Assembly: GCF_007859855.1 (NCBI RefSeq)
Contig: NZ_SJPK01000001.1
Span: 862,091 to 926,090, forward strand
Direction: 5' to 3'
DNA: 64,000 nucleotides
Origin: Allorhodopirellula solitaria
Lineage (GTDB): Bacteria; Planctomycetota; Planctomycetia; Pirellulales; Pirellulaceae
Part shown: positions 9,576 through 18,049 of the stretch, piece after piece
How the letters are laid out: every line of letters starts with the position of its first letter
How positions within the stretch are numbered: position 1 is the stretch's first letter
Notes under the pieces: model-generated
What the model was told of the DNA's origin: nothing
The model's input: the letters and a program-made list of their open reading frames with translations, nothing else
The model's database searches: none
Program-made: the position numbers and the translations under genes

Positions 9576-10499
9576 TCAATAGCTGCCCATCATCGCGCCG
9601 TCGGCTCGATTGCCGAGGTTCTGATAGAGCTGCGGTTCGATGGAGTGGGAGATGAATCGAATCGAACCGTCGGCAAAGCAGAAATGGGCACCGCCGTTGT
9701 GCAGGCTGTCGAAACCACCGACGAAGTCCTTCTTCATCTCGCCATCCTCGTTCAAGGCTTCCGGGGGCAACTGCTCGGGTTGGCCGTACTGGCGAGGAGG
9801 AATACTGCTCGGTTCAGCGTCGGGGGACATCGACCGGCCCGCCAACCAACCTGTATTGCGAAGTGACGCCCGCGTCCCGGAGGCCCACCCGAGGCTATCG
9901 AGACTCGGCAACATCTCACCGACCAGAATCGTGTGCGAGCTGCCATCGGTGATCTCGCCGTAACCCACATGGCTGTTGAGGAAGAGCAGTCCGGTATTGT
10001 CCTCATCAATCGGCGCCTCGGTGTGGTGATGACACCCCGCATAGTTGGTCAGGCCCGAGGTGTTGTCGTTATTTACATAATAAGGCGACGAGGGGCAGAG
10101 AAACGAATTGATATGGACAGCCCGGGCGGGCGCGTTGGCAGGATCATAAGTCCCCAAGGAGATGTCGAACTGCTCCGCGACGCCTTGTTGCTCGATGTAG
10201 GGACACAGCTGAACCAGGTAACCGACATGCTGGCCAACGGGTTCATTCCGGATGGGTCCGTCGGGATTGATCGAACCAGAGGGCATGTGCTCCATCGAGA
10301 ATTCAAAATTATGGGCAGACAGACCGATCTGCGCCATGTTATTGGAACAGGAACACCTCCGCGCCGCTTCCCGTGCCGCTTGCACGGCGGGTAACAGCAA
10401 CCCCACCAAGACACCGATGATTGCGATCACAACGAGCAACTCGACGAGCGTGAATGCCGCCCGAGCACCCGGCAGATTTCGCTTGGTAGCAATAGACAT
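9576..10499 (-). CDS. DUF1559 prepilin-type protein
   Basis: 307 residues. A short basic leader ends at A15 before FTLVELLVVIAIIGVLVG, the type IV prepilin/pseudopilin cleavage and transmembrane helix, followed by LLPAVQAAREAARR typical of DUF1559. The C-terminal signature is HNGGAHFCFADGSIRF. The family is greatly expanded in Planctomycetes and is thought to resemble GspG-type major pseudopilins. A strong AGGAG site lies 6-10 bases before the ATG. It is downstream of, and on the same strand as, the pseudopilus operon but separated by a hairpin repeat, so it may be the structural subunit for that apparatus. Confidence 0.9.
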   Translation of the reverse strand: MSIATKRNLPGARAAFTLVELLVVIAIIGVLVGLLLPAVQAAREAARRCSCSNNMAQIGLSAHNFEFSMEHMPSGSINPDGPIRNEPVGQHVGYLVQLCPYIEQQGVAEQFDISLGTYDPANAPARAVHINSFLCPSSPYYVNNDNTSGLTNYAGCHHHTEAPIDEDNTGLLFLNSHVGYGEITDGSSHTILVGEMLPSLDSLGWASGTRASLRNTGWLAGRSMSPDAEPSSIPPRQYGQPEQLPPEALNEDGEMKKDFVGGFDSLHNGGAHFCFADGSIRFISHSIEPQLYQNLGNRADGAMMGSY

Positions 10500-10520
10500 G
10501 AAATTTCTCCTGAACGCCTA

Positions 10521-10606
10521 AACCAAAAGAGGTCTGACCCTTTGGTGGCAAGTCGGTTTCAGTGGTGTGGTCGCCTCACCGAATTGGGTCAGACCCCTTT
10601 TCGGTT
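10521..10606. repeat. GGGTCTGACCC inverted-repeat element, copy 1
   Basis: Left arm AACCAAAAGAGGTCTGACCC (10521-10540) pairs with GGGTCAGACCCCTTTT-CGGTT (to 10606) around a 45-base spacer. The same arms occur at 24056-24148 with a different spacer. This is a dispersed foldback unit between the pseudopilin operon and the DUF1559 gene and could act as a transcript processing site or terminator. Confidence 0.7.
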
Positions 10607-10644
10607 CGGCATGGAGTGAGGCGAATATGGGTTCGCGAGACAGT

Positions 10645-11127
10645 TCAGTCGCTGGCGTCGGCGTCGGTATCGGTGGCAGTCGAAGCTGCCCCTGGCTCTT
10701 CAGCGTTTCCCGCGACTGGTTGCGTCGCGATGACTCGCGATCGCTTGGTTTGAAACGGATGGACATCCTGATTCTGGATCGTGGCAACGACCATGAAACG
10801 TTTCGAACTGACTGCGGCCGCGTCATCCTCAGCCGCCTCAATCTCGACGCGGGCAGTGGCGTACGACTCCAAGGCTGCGCCGAGTTCCAGCAACTCACCG
10901 GTGTAGTCAGGATTCTCGGTAACACTGCGATGGACATGGCGAACGCCAGCGTCGAGTAGCAGGCGAGTTTGTTCGAGCTGCCAATCGTGATTCAACTGTC
11001 GCCGTGCACGCAGACTCCGCTGCATGGCCAGGCCAGTGATCGCCGAGGCAATGCCAAGGCAAACCAGCACAGCAAGCAGGACGGCGCCGCTGCGACGCAT
11101 GCGTTCGTTGCGGGAATATCCAATCAT
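10645..11127 (-). CDS. GspK-like minor pseudopilin
   Basis: About 160 residues. The N-terminus MIGYSRNERMRRSG followed by AVLLAVLVCLGIASAITG resembles GspK/PilX-type minor pseudopilins, with basic residues and Gly before a hydrophobic helix and no Glu at position 5. The rest contains a helical stretch (LRARRQLNHDWQLEQTRLLLDAG) and a Ser/Thr/Asp-rich tail. The ATG at 11127 overlaps the TGA of the upstream gene as ATGA; this decides the start over a longer in-frame version. Last gene of the coupled operon. Confidence 0.75.
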   Translation of the reverse strand: MIGYSRNERMRRSGAVLLAVLVCLGIASAITGLAMQRSLRARRQLNHDWQLEQTRLLLDAGVRHVHRSVTENPDYTGELLELGAALESYATARVEIEAAEDDAAAVSSKRFMVVATIQNQDVHPFQTKRSRVIATQPVAGNAEEPGAASTATDTDADASD

Positions 11128-11723
11128 GAGGAACCTCCCTCGTCCGGCGTCGCAACGAGATCGCTCGGTGCGGCCAACCACCGCCCTACCTCAGCACGAA
11201 TCGCCAGGTCTTGCGGTGAAGACGAACCTTCGTCTGCCCCCTGATGATCGGCGATACCCGATTCATTGGCTCGATGCCGATAGACAACGAGTGAAACCCA
11301 TCGGCGAGACTGGTCGAGTTGCCATTCGACAGCCGCCTGGTCGCGCAGTGCATAGGTCTCTTCACTTCGCACGCTCTCATCGCTCGAGCTGGACTGACTG
11401 CGGCGCACCACATGGTCCTCGATCTGGTAACGCACGCGGATGCCGTCGATCGCAAAGTCGACCTGGGCGCCGTCACCGGCAATGGACTGTGCAGCATGAG
11501 CGTCATCGCGAAACTGGCGACTCAGACGCATCAGGCTCTGATGATGACGTTCGTGCCCCCGCAACACCGACGCCAATTGGATGGATTGGTGAATCCAGCC
11601 GACCGCAATGACAAGCAATGTGGAGGAAACGGACAGGATGACAACGGTCTCGATGAGCGACGATCCACGGGACACCGGAATGCGTCTCTGAAATTTGGCT
11701 CGTGATGGCTGGGCATCTATCAT
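11124..11723 (-). CDS. pseudopilin-like protein (GspJ/PulJ type)
   Basis: 199 residues. A leader ends in SRG before SSLIETVVILSVSSTLLVIAVGW, a pseudopilin N-terminus with Glu at position 5 of the mature protein. The soluble part (VDFAIDGIRVRYQIEDHVVRR, AVEWQLDQSRRWVSLVVYRH) matches the beta-rich pattern of GspJ-like minor pseudopilins. ATG 11723 overlaps the preceding gene's stop by four bases. Confidence 0.78.
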   Translation of the reverse strand: MIDAQPSRAKFQRRIPVSRGSSLIETVVILSVSSTLLVIAVGWIHQSIQLASVLRGHERHHQSLMRLSRQFRDDAHAAQSIAGDGAQVDFAIDGIRVRYQIEDHVVRRSQSSSSDESVRSEETYALRDQAAVEWQLDQSRRWVSLVVYRHRANESGIADHQGADEGSSSPQDLAIRAEVGRWLAAPSDLVATPDEGGSS

Positions 11724-12169
11724 GGCGACACCTCGTCGAAATGGATCCAGCCCACCAAACGTGCTGGCCGGATGGGATGAGCTGCCTTCCAGCTCAGCGT
11801 CAGAACAATGCGTTCACCAAACTCGTCCTCGATCCGCTCGCCGGTGAGTTCGGCTCGATCCAGGCTGGCAGCGACCGCTGAGGAGGGCATCAGTTCTTTC
11901 AACGCCTCGTCGATCTCGTCGGCGGGCAACTTCGTGATCGATTCGAGTGTATTGGTTAGCTCACTCATCGCGATTCGTTGATGAGCGACATCACTCCACA
12001 ACCGGCCGACACGGACTGCCATCGTGGTGACGGTGCTCATGGCAACGAGCAGGATGGAGGCCGCGACGACGCACTCGATCATCGTGATGCCCTGGCGGCG
12101 ATCGCGGCGGTGCCTGGTCGCGGACGACAAGGATGGATCAGACTGAGTCAATCGATATGCCTCCTTCAT
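11720..12169 (-). CDS. pseudopilin-like protein (GspI/PilV type)
   Basis: 149 residues from the ATG that overlaps the upstream TGA (ATGA). Basic leader RRDRRQG is followed by ITMIECVVAASILLVAMSTVT, a prepilin cleavage site with Glu5. The soluble domain is short and ends VGWIHFDEVSP. Larger in-frame extensions upstream lie inside the neighbouring gene and are not used. Likely a minor pseudopilin of the same apparatus. Confidence 0.78.
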   Translation of the reverse strand: MKEAYRLTQSDPSLSSATRHRRDRRQGITMIECVVAASILLVAMSTVTTMAVRVGRLWSDVAHQRIAMSELTNTLESITKLPADEIDEALKELMPSSAVAASLDRAELTGERIEDEFGERIVLTLSWKAAHPIRPARLVGWIHFDEVSP

Positions 12170-13203
12170 GCCAACGCTCCGACAAGACTGTAGATACATG
12201 AGAACATGCCCACGGCAGCCAGCATCACGATTGCTGCGAGTATCAAGAGCAGGACCATGGAGACCGAGCGGACAAGGAACGCCGACCGGAGATTCGCCCA
12301 GACGCTGCGTTGTTTTGCTGAACGACGCAGCAACCAAGCCTGGGTGAATCGATCCTCGGTGAGTTGCAGCGCTTCCCCATTGGCGGGACTGACGAAATGG
12401 CAATTGGCCAATGCCTGCCATTCGTTTTCGCCGCGGTCGATCGAGCGGGAAGCATCGATCAGGCGGCGGCGAATTCGGCTGACAGGATGAACCCGCGCCA
12501 GCGTAGCGATGCCCGCACTGAGCGGACGGCCCGATTGCAGGGTCACCGACAGCAGATCGAGCAGCTGGGCAGCGGCTTGCGGCATCCGGCGACGAAGGCC
12601 GAGTGGCCACTTCACGCGATTGAAGAACAGGGGACGAACGAACAATGCCATCAGGTACAACACGAACCCAGGAATGATCAACCACGGGAAGTACTGACCA
12701 ATCGCCATGAACCATGTCATCGCGGCCGGGATTGGAACTTCAAACTCCTCGAACATCTTCACAAACGTTGGCGAAATGAAGAGCATGAAAAAACTGATCA
12801 CTAGCGCGGCGATCAGAAATCCGCCAGCGGCCTGGATGAACTGCGTTTCGATTGAACTTGCGCGTGCCTCCAGCATCGGATCGGCAACGGCATCGCTGGC
12901 AATCAGAGATTGCAGAGTTTCAGGATACGTGCCGGTTTCTGTGCCCAGTCGCAGCAGCAATAGCGCCGCCGGATCGATGGCCTCGGGGGTTTGCTCGAGA
13001 GCATCGACAACGGGCGTTCCATCGGCCAGCAAGCGGGCAACCTGGCGTAGCACGCGGGATCGCCTGTGTGAAAACTCGACAGCGAGTCGATCTACCATCG
13101 CGGCCGGGTCGAGCCGCCGACGCTGCGACATCAACAGCACGCGGACGAGCGCACGCTCGTGTGGAGCCGTCACCTGAAACGAATGGGAAATGATCCGGTT
13201 CAT
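12166..13203 (-). CDS. GspF-like inner-membrane platform protein (second F-type)
   Basis: About 345 residues. N-terminal cytoplasmic helices LLADGTPVVDALEQTPEAID and LLRLGTETGTYPETLQSL, then a helix pair and TFVKMFEEFEVPIPAAMTWFM, the characteristic GspF region before the second membrane segment. The second half repeats the pattern (LLDLLSVTLQSGRPLSAGI) and ends in a C-terminal helix. Known role of the family: membrane platform on which pseudopilins assemble. ATG 13203 overlaps the stop of the preceding GspF-like gene by four bases. Confidence 0.85.
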   Translation of the reverse strand: MNRIISHSFQVTAPHERALVRVLLMSQRRRLDPAAMVDRLAVEFSHRRSRVLRQVARLLADGTPVVDALEQTPEAIDPAALLLLRLGTETGTYPETLQSLIASDAVADPMLEARASSIETQFIQAAGGFLIAALVISFFMLFISPTFVKMFEEFEVPIPAAMTWFMAIGQYFPWLIIPGFVLYLMALFVRPLFFNRVKWPLGLRRRMPQAAAQLLDLLSVTLQSGRPLSAGIATLARVHPVSRIRRRLIDASRSIDRGENEWQALANCHFVSPANGEALQLTEDRFTQAWLLRRSAKQRSVWANLRSAFLVRSVSMVLLLILAAIVMLAAVGMFSCIYSLVGALA

Positions 13204-14390
13204 GACAGCCCCGTGATAAGTTGAACCAAGGGGGCGAACAAAGCCGTGACAATGAGCCCGACCGAAATGAGAACGCCCATATACAAAACTTGCGATAGAC
13301 AACCGAAAGATCGCGTTGACCCCGGTTGCGTACGATCCCAATAAATCTCGGCAATATCACGGAGAATGCCGGCTTGATCCAAGCTCATCGCAGCGCCGCG
13401 TGAGACGCCTGCCGTCGGTGCCGGGGAGGGACTTTCCAGCGCAAGGGTGTCGGCGAGCAATTGGCAGCGAACGCCCCGGAAATGCGTCAGGCCCACGAAC
13501 GGGTTCCTGCCCCTGCGAAGCTCCTGCGCCCAGAACTGACTGTTGCGTTGCAGCCAATCACGCATACACGAATCTCCCGCGATCTCAATGGCGTCGGCCT
13601 TGTCCAACCCCGCCCGCATCAACAACGAGACATGCCAAGCCCAATCGCCACACACACCTCGCGTCGAACGGAAACGGCTGCCGCCCACGCTAGCACTAGT
13701 CGATTCGGTGGGCGGACGGGATCGGAGATAGAGGAACAAACAAACGCATAGCAAGATCCCGACGAGCCACACATAGGTCCATGGCGACCGCGCCGCATCG
13801 GAGATCATGAAGAGAAACTGCGTGGAAGCGGGCAGGGTCAGTCCGAATTCGTCGAACATGCTTTTGAACGTCGGCACCAACAGAGCACTCGTCAAAAACA
13901 GAATCATGCCACAGGCCAACAGCACCAGCAGCGGATAGAAGAGCAACGTAAACAGACGCTGCCGAGCAGCCTGCACAGGCAAATGGGTGAGCAACACACC
14001 ATTGACCGCATGTTCGATGCTGACATGCAGATCATCTTCGCACTGGTCGACACCGTCCGCCTCATCATTGCCTGTTTCAGACATTCCTTCCTGGCGAGCG
14101 GTTTCTTGTTCTGGATTCGAGCGTGTGTCGTGCCCCACGACTGGTGAATCTTCGTCACCTGAGCGCCCCGCCAACGTCAGAAAGATCTCCAACGCCATCG
14201 GGTTTTGCAGGATATCGGAATCCTGTTTCGCGAACGCAATCGCATCGGCCAGTCGCAGTAATTTTTTCCGTGCACGACCTGAGAAACGATCGGCGGTCGA
14301 GGTCAACGCCAAGACGATCTTGTCTCGCACGGGCAGCCAATCGCTAATCCAGGTGACTGCGGCGACGGAGTTTTCTGGTTTGGCAGTCAT
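13200..14390 (-). CDS. GspF-like inner-membrane platform protein (first F-type)
   Basis: About 396 residues starting MTAKPENSVAAV at the ATG overlapping the upstream TGA. An acidic insert (residues ~95-125) splits the N-terminal domain. The membrane part includes LVPTFKSMFDEFGLTLPASTQF, again the GspF core pattern, and WHVSLLMRAGLDKADAIEIA matches the F-domain second repeat. It is divergent from, but clearly parallel to, the next gene. Two separate GspF proteins in one operon are unusual for classical type II systems, which have one. Confidence 0.82.
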   Translation of the reverse strand: MTAKPENSVAAVTWISDWLPVRDKIVLALTSTADRFSGRARKKLLRLADAIAFAKQDSDILQNPMALEIFLTLAGRSGDEDSPVVGHDTRSNPEQETARQEGMSETGNDEADGVDQCEDDLHVSIEHAVNGVLLTHLPVQAARQRLFTLLFYPLLVLLACGMILFLTSALLVPTFKSMFDEFGLTLPASTQFLFMISDAARSPWTYVWLVGILLCVCLFLYLRSRPPTESTSASVGGSRFRSTRGVCGDWAWHVSLLMRAGLDKADAIEIAGDSCMRDWLQRNSQFWAQELRRGRNPFVGLTHFRGVRCQLLADTLALESPSPAPTAGVSRGAAMSLDQAGILRDIAEIYWDRTQPGSTRSFGCLSQVLYMGVLISVGLIVTALFAPLVQLITGLS

Positions 14391-15466
14391 GGCCACATCC
14401 CCGTCTCGGTGGAAATGGTTGCTAGGTCGTGGATCAGCATCACCAGCGGGCCGAACAGCACCAGGCCGTATAGCAGGACACCACCGCCGCCGAGCACCGC
14501 GATCAGCAGCATCGGTAGACTGATTCGCAGTCGCATCAAACGGTGGGCGGCAAGGGATGCTGCACTGTTGGCAACGAGCGACCACCCCACGCGGCGGACC
14601 CGGGTCACACTCTGTTTTTCGTTCTTGCTACGGGGAGCCTCCCGCTCATGGTCGTCTTCGATGCGATCGTCACGTCGCCGCCAGATCGCTTGCTCGATCC
14701 GGGCTCGAGTGACTACCTCGCGAGCATCGCGATACCGGCGCCCACCCAACAGGTTCGCAATCGCAGCGGAACCGCGAGCGGACAGACCGAGCAGGATCAA
14801 TGCCAGCACTAGTAGCGGCAAGGTGACCAGGAGCCAGCCCAGCCTCGGTATCGCCAACCACGATGGGGTTTGCTCGACGGACGGCAGCAGCGTCAAGTCG
14901 GCTCGAATCGCGGCCAGGCGGGGCAGTGAGAATTCGGAGAAGATCGCAATCCCAGCGGTGGCGACCACCGTCATCGCAGCCAAGTAGAACCAGACCGGGC
15001 GGACCGTCCCCGCCAGATCCTGCGTGACGGCGCGCCGCACCGTGAGGGCATCGAGCACGAGATCCATTCGCTCGGATTCGGCATAGCCGACATAGGCGGA
15101 CCAGTATCCGGTGGGCAGCCCCGGCACGACGCCTCCGATCGAAGAAACACCGGCCGAGGCAACACCGGCCGACGCACTGTCTTTCGACGCACTGTCTGCC
15201 GTTTGTTGGCCGCTGGGATCAAAGCGTTCTGGGGCGAGCGGGTGCGATTGCACCCATTCGCTCAGCAACGGTTCCAATCGGTCCAGTTTGGCGAGGGTCG
15301 CGGTGCCACCAAGAGTACGGTCCTCCGGCGCAGGTACCGACTCAGCACTGGCCGGGACTTCACCCAGGTCAAGCCGAGCACCGGCAACCACAGCGGCGCG
15401 AAGAGATTGGTGAAATAGATGCGGCCGATCGGACTCGCCGCCAGCTGCCTTGAACGCATCGCTCAT
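14387..15466 (-). CDS. polytopic membrane protein, divergent GspF-like
   Basis: 359 residues. The N-terminal third is soluble with a linker (SKDSASAGVASAGVSS); then membrane segments around residues 165-185, 210-235 and 320-345. FSEFSLPRLAAIRADLTLLP followed by a helix echoes the F-protein core (a short soluble segment with L-P before a membrane helix), so I read it as a third, degenerate platform protein. That assignment is inference; it could be a family-specific membrane partner. Coupled by ATGA on both sides. Confidence 0.6.
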   Translation of the reverse strand: MSDAFKAAGGESDRPHLFHQSLRAAVVAGARLDLGEVPASAESVPAPEDRTLGGTATLAKLDRLEPLLSEWVQSHPLAPERFDPSGQQTADSASKDSASAGVASAGVSSIGGVVPGLPTGYWSAYVGYAESERMDLVLDALTVRRAVTQDLAGTVRPVWFYLAAMTVVATAGIAIFSEFSLPRLAAIRADLTLLPSVEQTPSWLAIPRLGWLLVTLPLLVLALILLGLSARGSAAIANLLGGRRYRDAREVVTRARIEQAIWRRRDDRIEDDHEREAPRSKNEKQSVTRVRRVGWSLVANSAASLAAHRLMRLRISLPMLLIAVLGGGGVLLYGLVLFGPLVMLIHDLATISTETGMWP

Positions 15467-15858
15467 CGCTGGGTTCCTTCAAGCTGCGAGTTCGGTTGCC
15501 GCGTTGACGAGTCGCCCGGGCGACGTCGCCAATCGTAAATCACTTCCGTCAACGCCCATTCCCAGCCGATCCCCTCGATATTGGCCCGCCGCGACGCTTG
15601 CTCATGCAGATCGCTGGCCGATCGGCCGTGCGGCGCGACCTGCACTCCGATCTGCCCAACCACCAGCAGCAGCCAGGCGACGGTGGTCGTGAACACGACG
15701 CCGCCGACGAGACGCTGCCACAACCGGCGTCGTTGCCGACGCTCGTCGACTTGCTCGAGGATCCGCGCTCGGAGTTGATCGCCGGGACGGACATAGTCAC
15801 CGGCATCGCGGATAAGATTTTCGATATCCCCGTGGTGTTGGTTGAGCGGATCAAGCAT
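15463..15858 (-). CDS. small single-pass membrane protein, candidate anti-sigma factor
   Basis: 131 residues from ATG 15858, which overlaps the end of the sigma factor gene by 8 bp. An N-terminal charged region (QLRARILEQVDERRQRRR) precedes one membrane helix (residues ~50-70, VGGVVFTTTVAWLLLVVGQIG) and a short outer tail. No zinc anti-sigma motif is visible. Immediate coupling to an ECF sigma gene and the topology fit an anti-sigma factor, but no family is recognised. Confidence 0.55.
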   Translation of the reverse strand: MLDPLNQHHGDIENLIRDAGDYVRPGDQLRARILEQVDERRQRRRLWQRLVGGVVFTTTVAWLLLVVGQIGVQVAPHGRSASDLHEQASRRANIEGIGWEWALTEVIYDWRRRPGDSSTRQPNSQLEGTQR

Positions 15859-16504
15859 GGCTCCGCCCCCGTTCCTGCCCGTTGAAATGGGCCGCTTCGC
15901 CAAGCTCGCCGCTCAATCGATCACTGAGTTTGGCCACGGCGTACCGATAGCGGCTCGCCGCCGTGGAGGGAGTGATTTCGAGCACCGCCGCGATCTCGGC
16001 GAAGGTCATCTCCTCCCAGATCTTCAGCACGACGACTTCACTCTGCTGAGTCGGCAGCGACCGCATCGCACGCCAGATAGCTCGGTAGCTTTCCTCCCGC
16101 TCGAGCTCGTCAACGCGGCACCGGGTCAGCAGGTCGCAGAGATCGCCAAACAGGTTCCAGCGTGGTCGACGTCGGAGGATGACGAGTGATTCATTACGAA
16201 CCATCCGCAATAGAAACGCCCAGGGATCTTCGCATTGATGCAGCCGCCCGGGCTGGGCAGCCACCTTGACGATCGCGGCCTGCACGGCATCTTCGGCGTC
16301 ATGCTGGTTTCGCGTGATGGTGGTTGCATAGCGAACCAAGCGGAGTGAGGTCAGATCGATGAGGCCACTGATCGCGTCCTCGCCCAATTCCGCTAGCTGG
16401 CGAGCGCTCACACGGACACGCTGCGTGAACGAAGCAAAAGCCGAGCACTGGCTAGCAGTTGGGGAGCCTGAAACAGGCGACGGCGGTGGATTGAAGTGGC
16501 TCAT
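15851..16504 (-). CDS. ECF-type RNA polymerase sigma factor
   Basis: About 217 residues. Region 2 covers residues ~55-110 (ITRNQHDAEDAVQAAIVKVA, PWAFLLRMVRNE) and region 4 ~145-200 (MRSLPTQQSEVVVLKIWEE, TFAEIAAVLEITPSTAASR), the sigma-70 helix-turn-helix. A GTG one codon earlier (16507) is an alternative start; GAGGGG just upstream is the ribosome site. As first gene of a coupled pseudopilus operon, it probably controls that operon or a related surface regulon. It starts about 215 bp from, and diverges from, the cobalamin riboswitch. Confidence 0.88.
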   Translation of the reverse strand: MSHFNPPPSPVSGSPTASQCSAFASFTQRVRVSARQLAELGEDAISGLIDLTSLRLVRYATTITRNQHDAEDAVQAAIVKVAAQPGRLHQCEDPWAFLLRMVRNESLVILRRRPRWNLFGDLCDLLTRCRVDELEREESYRAIWRAMRSLPTQQSEVVVLKIWEEMTFAEIAAVLEITPSTAASRYRYAVAKLSDRLSGELGEAAHFNGQERGRSHA

Positions 16505-16717
16505 CACCCCTCAAGATGCGCTCAAGGGCAGCATTTGTCTATTTCTTCACGATTATTTTAGAGAAAGTTCAACCGAATACTCGGCAGGCCGAGCGTCTGG
16601 GGAAAACAAAGTGGCCCTGTTGGTTTGCAGAGGCCACGATCGCCCCGGTTGTCCGCTGGGTCCGCTATCGATGTCGCACGTTGACAATCTCGCAGGGGAA
16701 GTCGATACTCCCGACAA

Positions 16718-16942
16718 CGATACTGGGTGCCGCGTCGGCCGAGTTGGTCCGGCGCGAAAACAGGGAACTTCGGTGGAATTCCGAGACGGCCCGGCCGCTG
16801 TATCCGACGCTTCGAGCCCACCATTCTCACTTGCTGTGGTGGCTCGAACCCCACTCCTCCCTCTTTGCCATTGCCGAAATTGTTCGGCGAGAAGGCCGGG
16901 GGTGCGGATTGCGTCGGGAGTCAGAAGACCTACCTGGTATCG
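16718..16942 (+). ncRNA. cobalamin (B12) riboswitch
   Basis: The closing stem P1 pairs CGATACTGGGT (16718-16728) with ACCTGGTATCG (16932-16942), 11 bp including two G-U wobbles. The catalytic-like core shows AGGGAA (16762-16767), then CGGTGGAATTCCG (16771-16783), then ACGGCCCGGCCGCTGTA (16785-16801 region), matching the AGGGAA-GGTG-AA-CC-CCCG-CTGT order of the family. A hairpin at 16813-16846 follows, then GCCATTG (family GCCACTG, 16867), GAGAAGGC (16889), GGAT and GAGTCAGAAGACCTACC (16918-16934), the conserved 3' end. It ends 12 bases before the AGGAGG of the DUF1559 gene. CTCCTC inside the aptamer (16854-16859) could pair with that site (inference). Confidence 0.93.
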
Positions 16943-16969
16943 GGCGTTAAGCGAGGAGGTGGGTGTGCT

Positions 16970-17968
16970 ATGACGGCCACTGACAACCACGCAGGGACCT
17001 TCTTGGGCGAGGTCGGCGTCACGAACCCGTTTCGTTTCCGCGTCGATCGACTCCTCTGCTCCCGCTGCGCTGCGGTAGGATGGGCCGGATCGCTCGCACG
17101 TCCCCTGTTGGCTATGCCCACTCCATCGAACCAATCGGCTGCAGGCACCCTCGCGGTCCATCGGGCTGCCTCGAGCGAGCCCCCTGTCGCAACGCGGCGG
17201 CGAGCTTTCACCTTGGTGGAACTGCTCGTGGTGATTGCCATCATCGGGGTACTCGTCGGCCTGCTGTTGCCGGCGGTCCAAGCGGCACGTGAAGCGATGA
17301 GACGAGCCTCCTGTCAGAATAATCTGCACCAAGTCGCTTTGGCTCTGCATAACTATCACTCGGCGATGAGCCGCTTCCCTCCCGGGGCGATCGAAGTCCG
17401 TCCCCAGGTGGCCGGTGGAAAGCAGTTCGCATGGTCCGCCTTTGTGTTGCCTTATCTCGAGCAGAGCTCGCTCGCCGAGCAGATCGATTACAGCCTCCCG
17501 TTTGATGATCCGGTCAATGCAGCAGCGGCTCAGACCGGGGTCAAGGCGTACCTCTGTCCGAGCACGCCACGGCCCGAGCCTCGACGAGGTGGTTTGGGGG
17601 CGACGGATTATGGCGGCGTGTATGGCGAGCGAATCGTCACCACCAACAATCCGCCTCGGGGCATGATGATCCACGACCGCGCCCTCGGTTTTCGTGACAT
17701 TCTCGACGGCAGCTCGCACACCATCATGGTCACCGAAGACGCAGACTTCCCCGATGGGCAGTGGATCAATGGTCGTAATCTGTTCGATCAAGCCTTTGCT
17801 CCCAACGCGGCCCCCGCGTTTGAAAACGACATGCGGAGCTTCCATCCCGGGGGCGTGATGACGCTCTTCGCCGACGGCTCGACCCGTTTCATCGTCGATC
17901 AGATCGACATGGAAATCCTTGCTGCGTTGTGCACCCGCAACGGGCACGAAGTAACGCAAGACTATTAG
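16970..17968 (+). CDS. DUF1559 prepilin-type protein under B12 riboswitch
   Basis: 332 residues from ATG 16970, chosen because AGGAGG (16954-16959) sits 10 bases upstream and directly after the riboswitch. The prepilin motif RRRAFTLVELLVVIAII begins near residue 76, so the leader would be about 79 residues, unusually long; an ATG at 17114 would give a more normal 31-residue leader. LLPAVQAAREAMRR and the C-terminal SFHPGGVMTLFADGSTRF confirm DUF1559. First gene of a rightward unit ahead of a giant surface protein and next to a divergent pseudopilus operon. A pseudopilin-type protein controlled by B12 is unexpected. Confidence 0.88.
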   Translation: MTATDNHAGTFLGEVGVTNPFRFRVDRLLCSRCAAVGWAGSLARPLLAMPTPSNQSAAGTLAVHRAASSEPPVATRRRAFTLVELLVVIAIIGVLVGLLLPAVQAAREAMRRASCQNNLHQVALALHNYHSAMSRFPPGAIEVRPQVAGGKQFAWSAFVLPYLEQSSLAEQIDYSLPFDDPVNAAAAQTGVKAYLCPSTPRPEPRRGGLGATDYGGVYGERIVTTNNPPRGMMIHDRALGFRDILDGSSHTIMVTEDADFPDGQWINGRNLFDQAFAPNAAPAFENDMRSFHPGGVMTLFADGSTRFIVDQIDMEILAALCTRNGHEVTQDY

Positions 17969-18049
17969 CCCCCAGGCGGTGCCTCCCACCGTTGCCAGCA
18001 TATTTCCCAGCACTCTCTTCTCGAATCACGACTCGATTTGCTCACACCT

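Noticed and set aside
16694-16730. AGGGGAA near a small hairpin as riboswitch core
   Set aside because: The true core AGGGAA with correct following blocks is at 16762; the earlier match lies outside and at P1.
16553-18013. Long leftward reading frame (486 codons)
   Set aside because: It lies opposite the cobalamin riboswitch and the DUF1559 gene; no domain, and the other strand is clearly coding.
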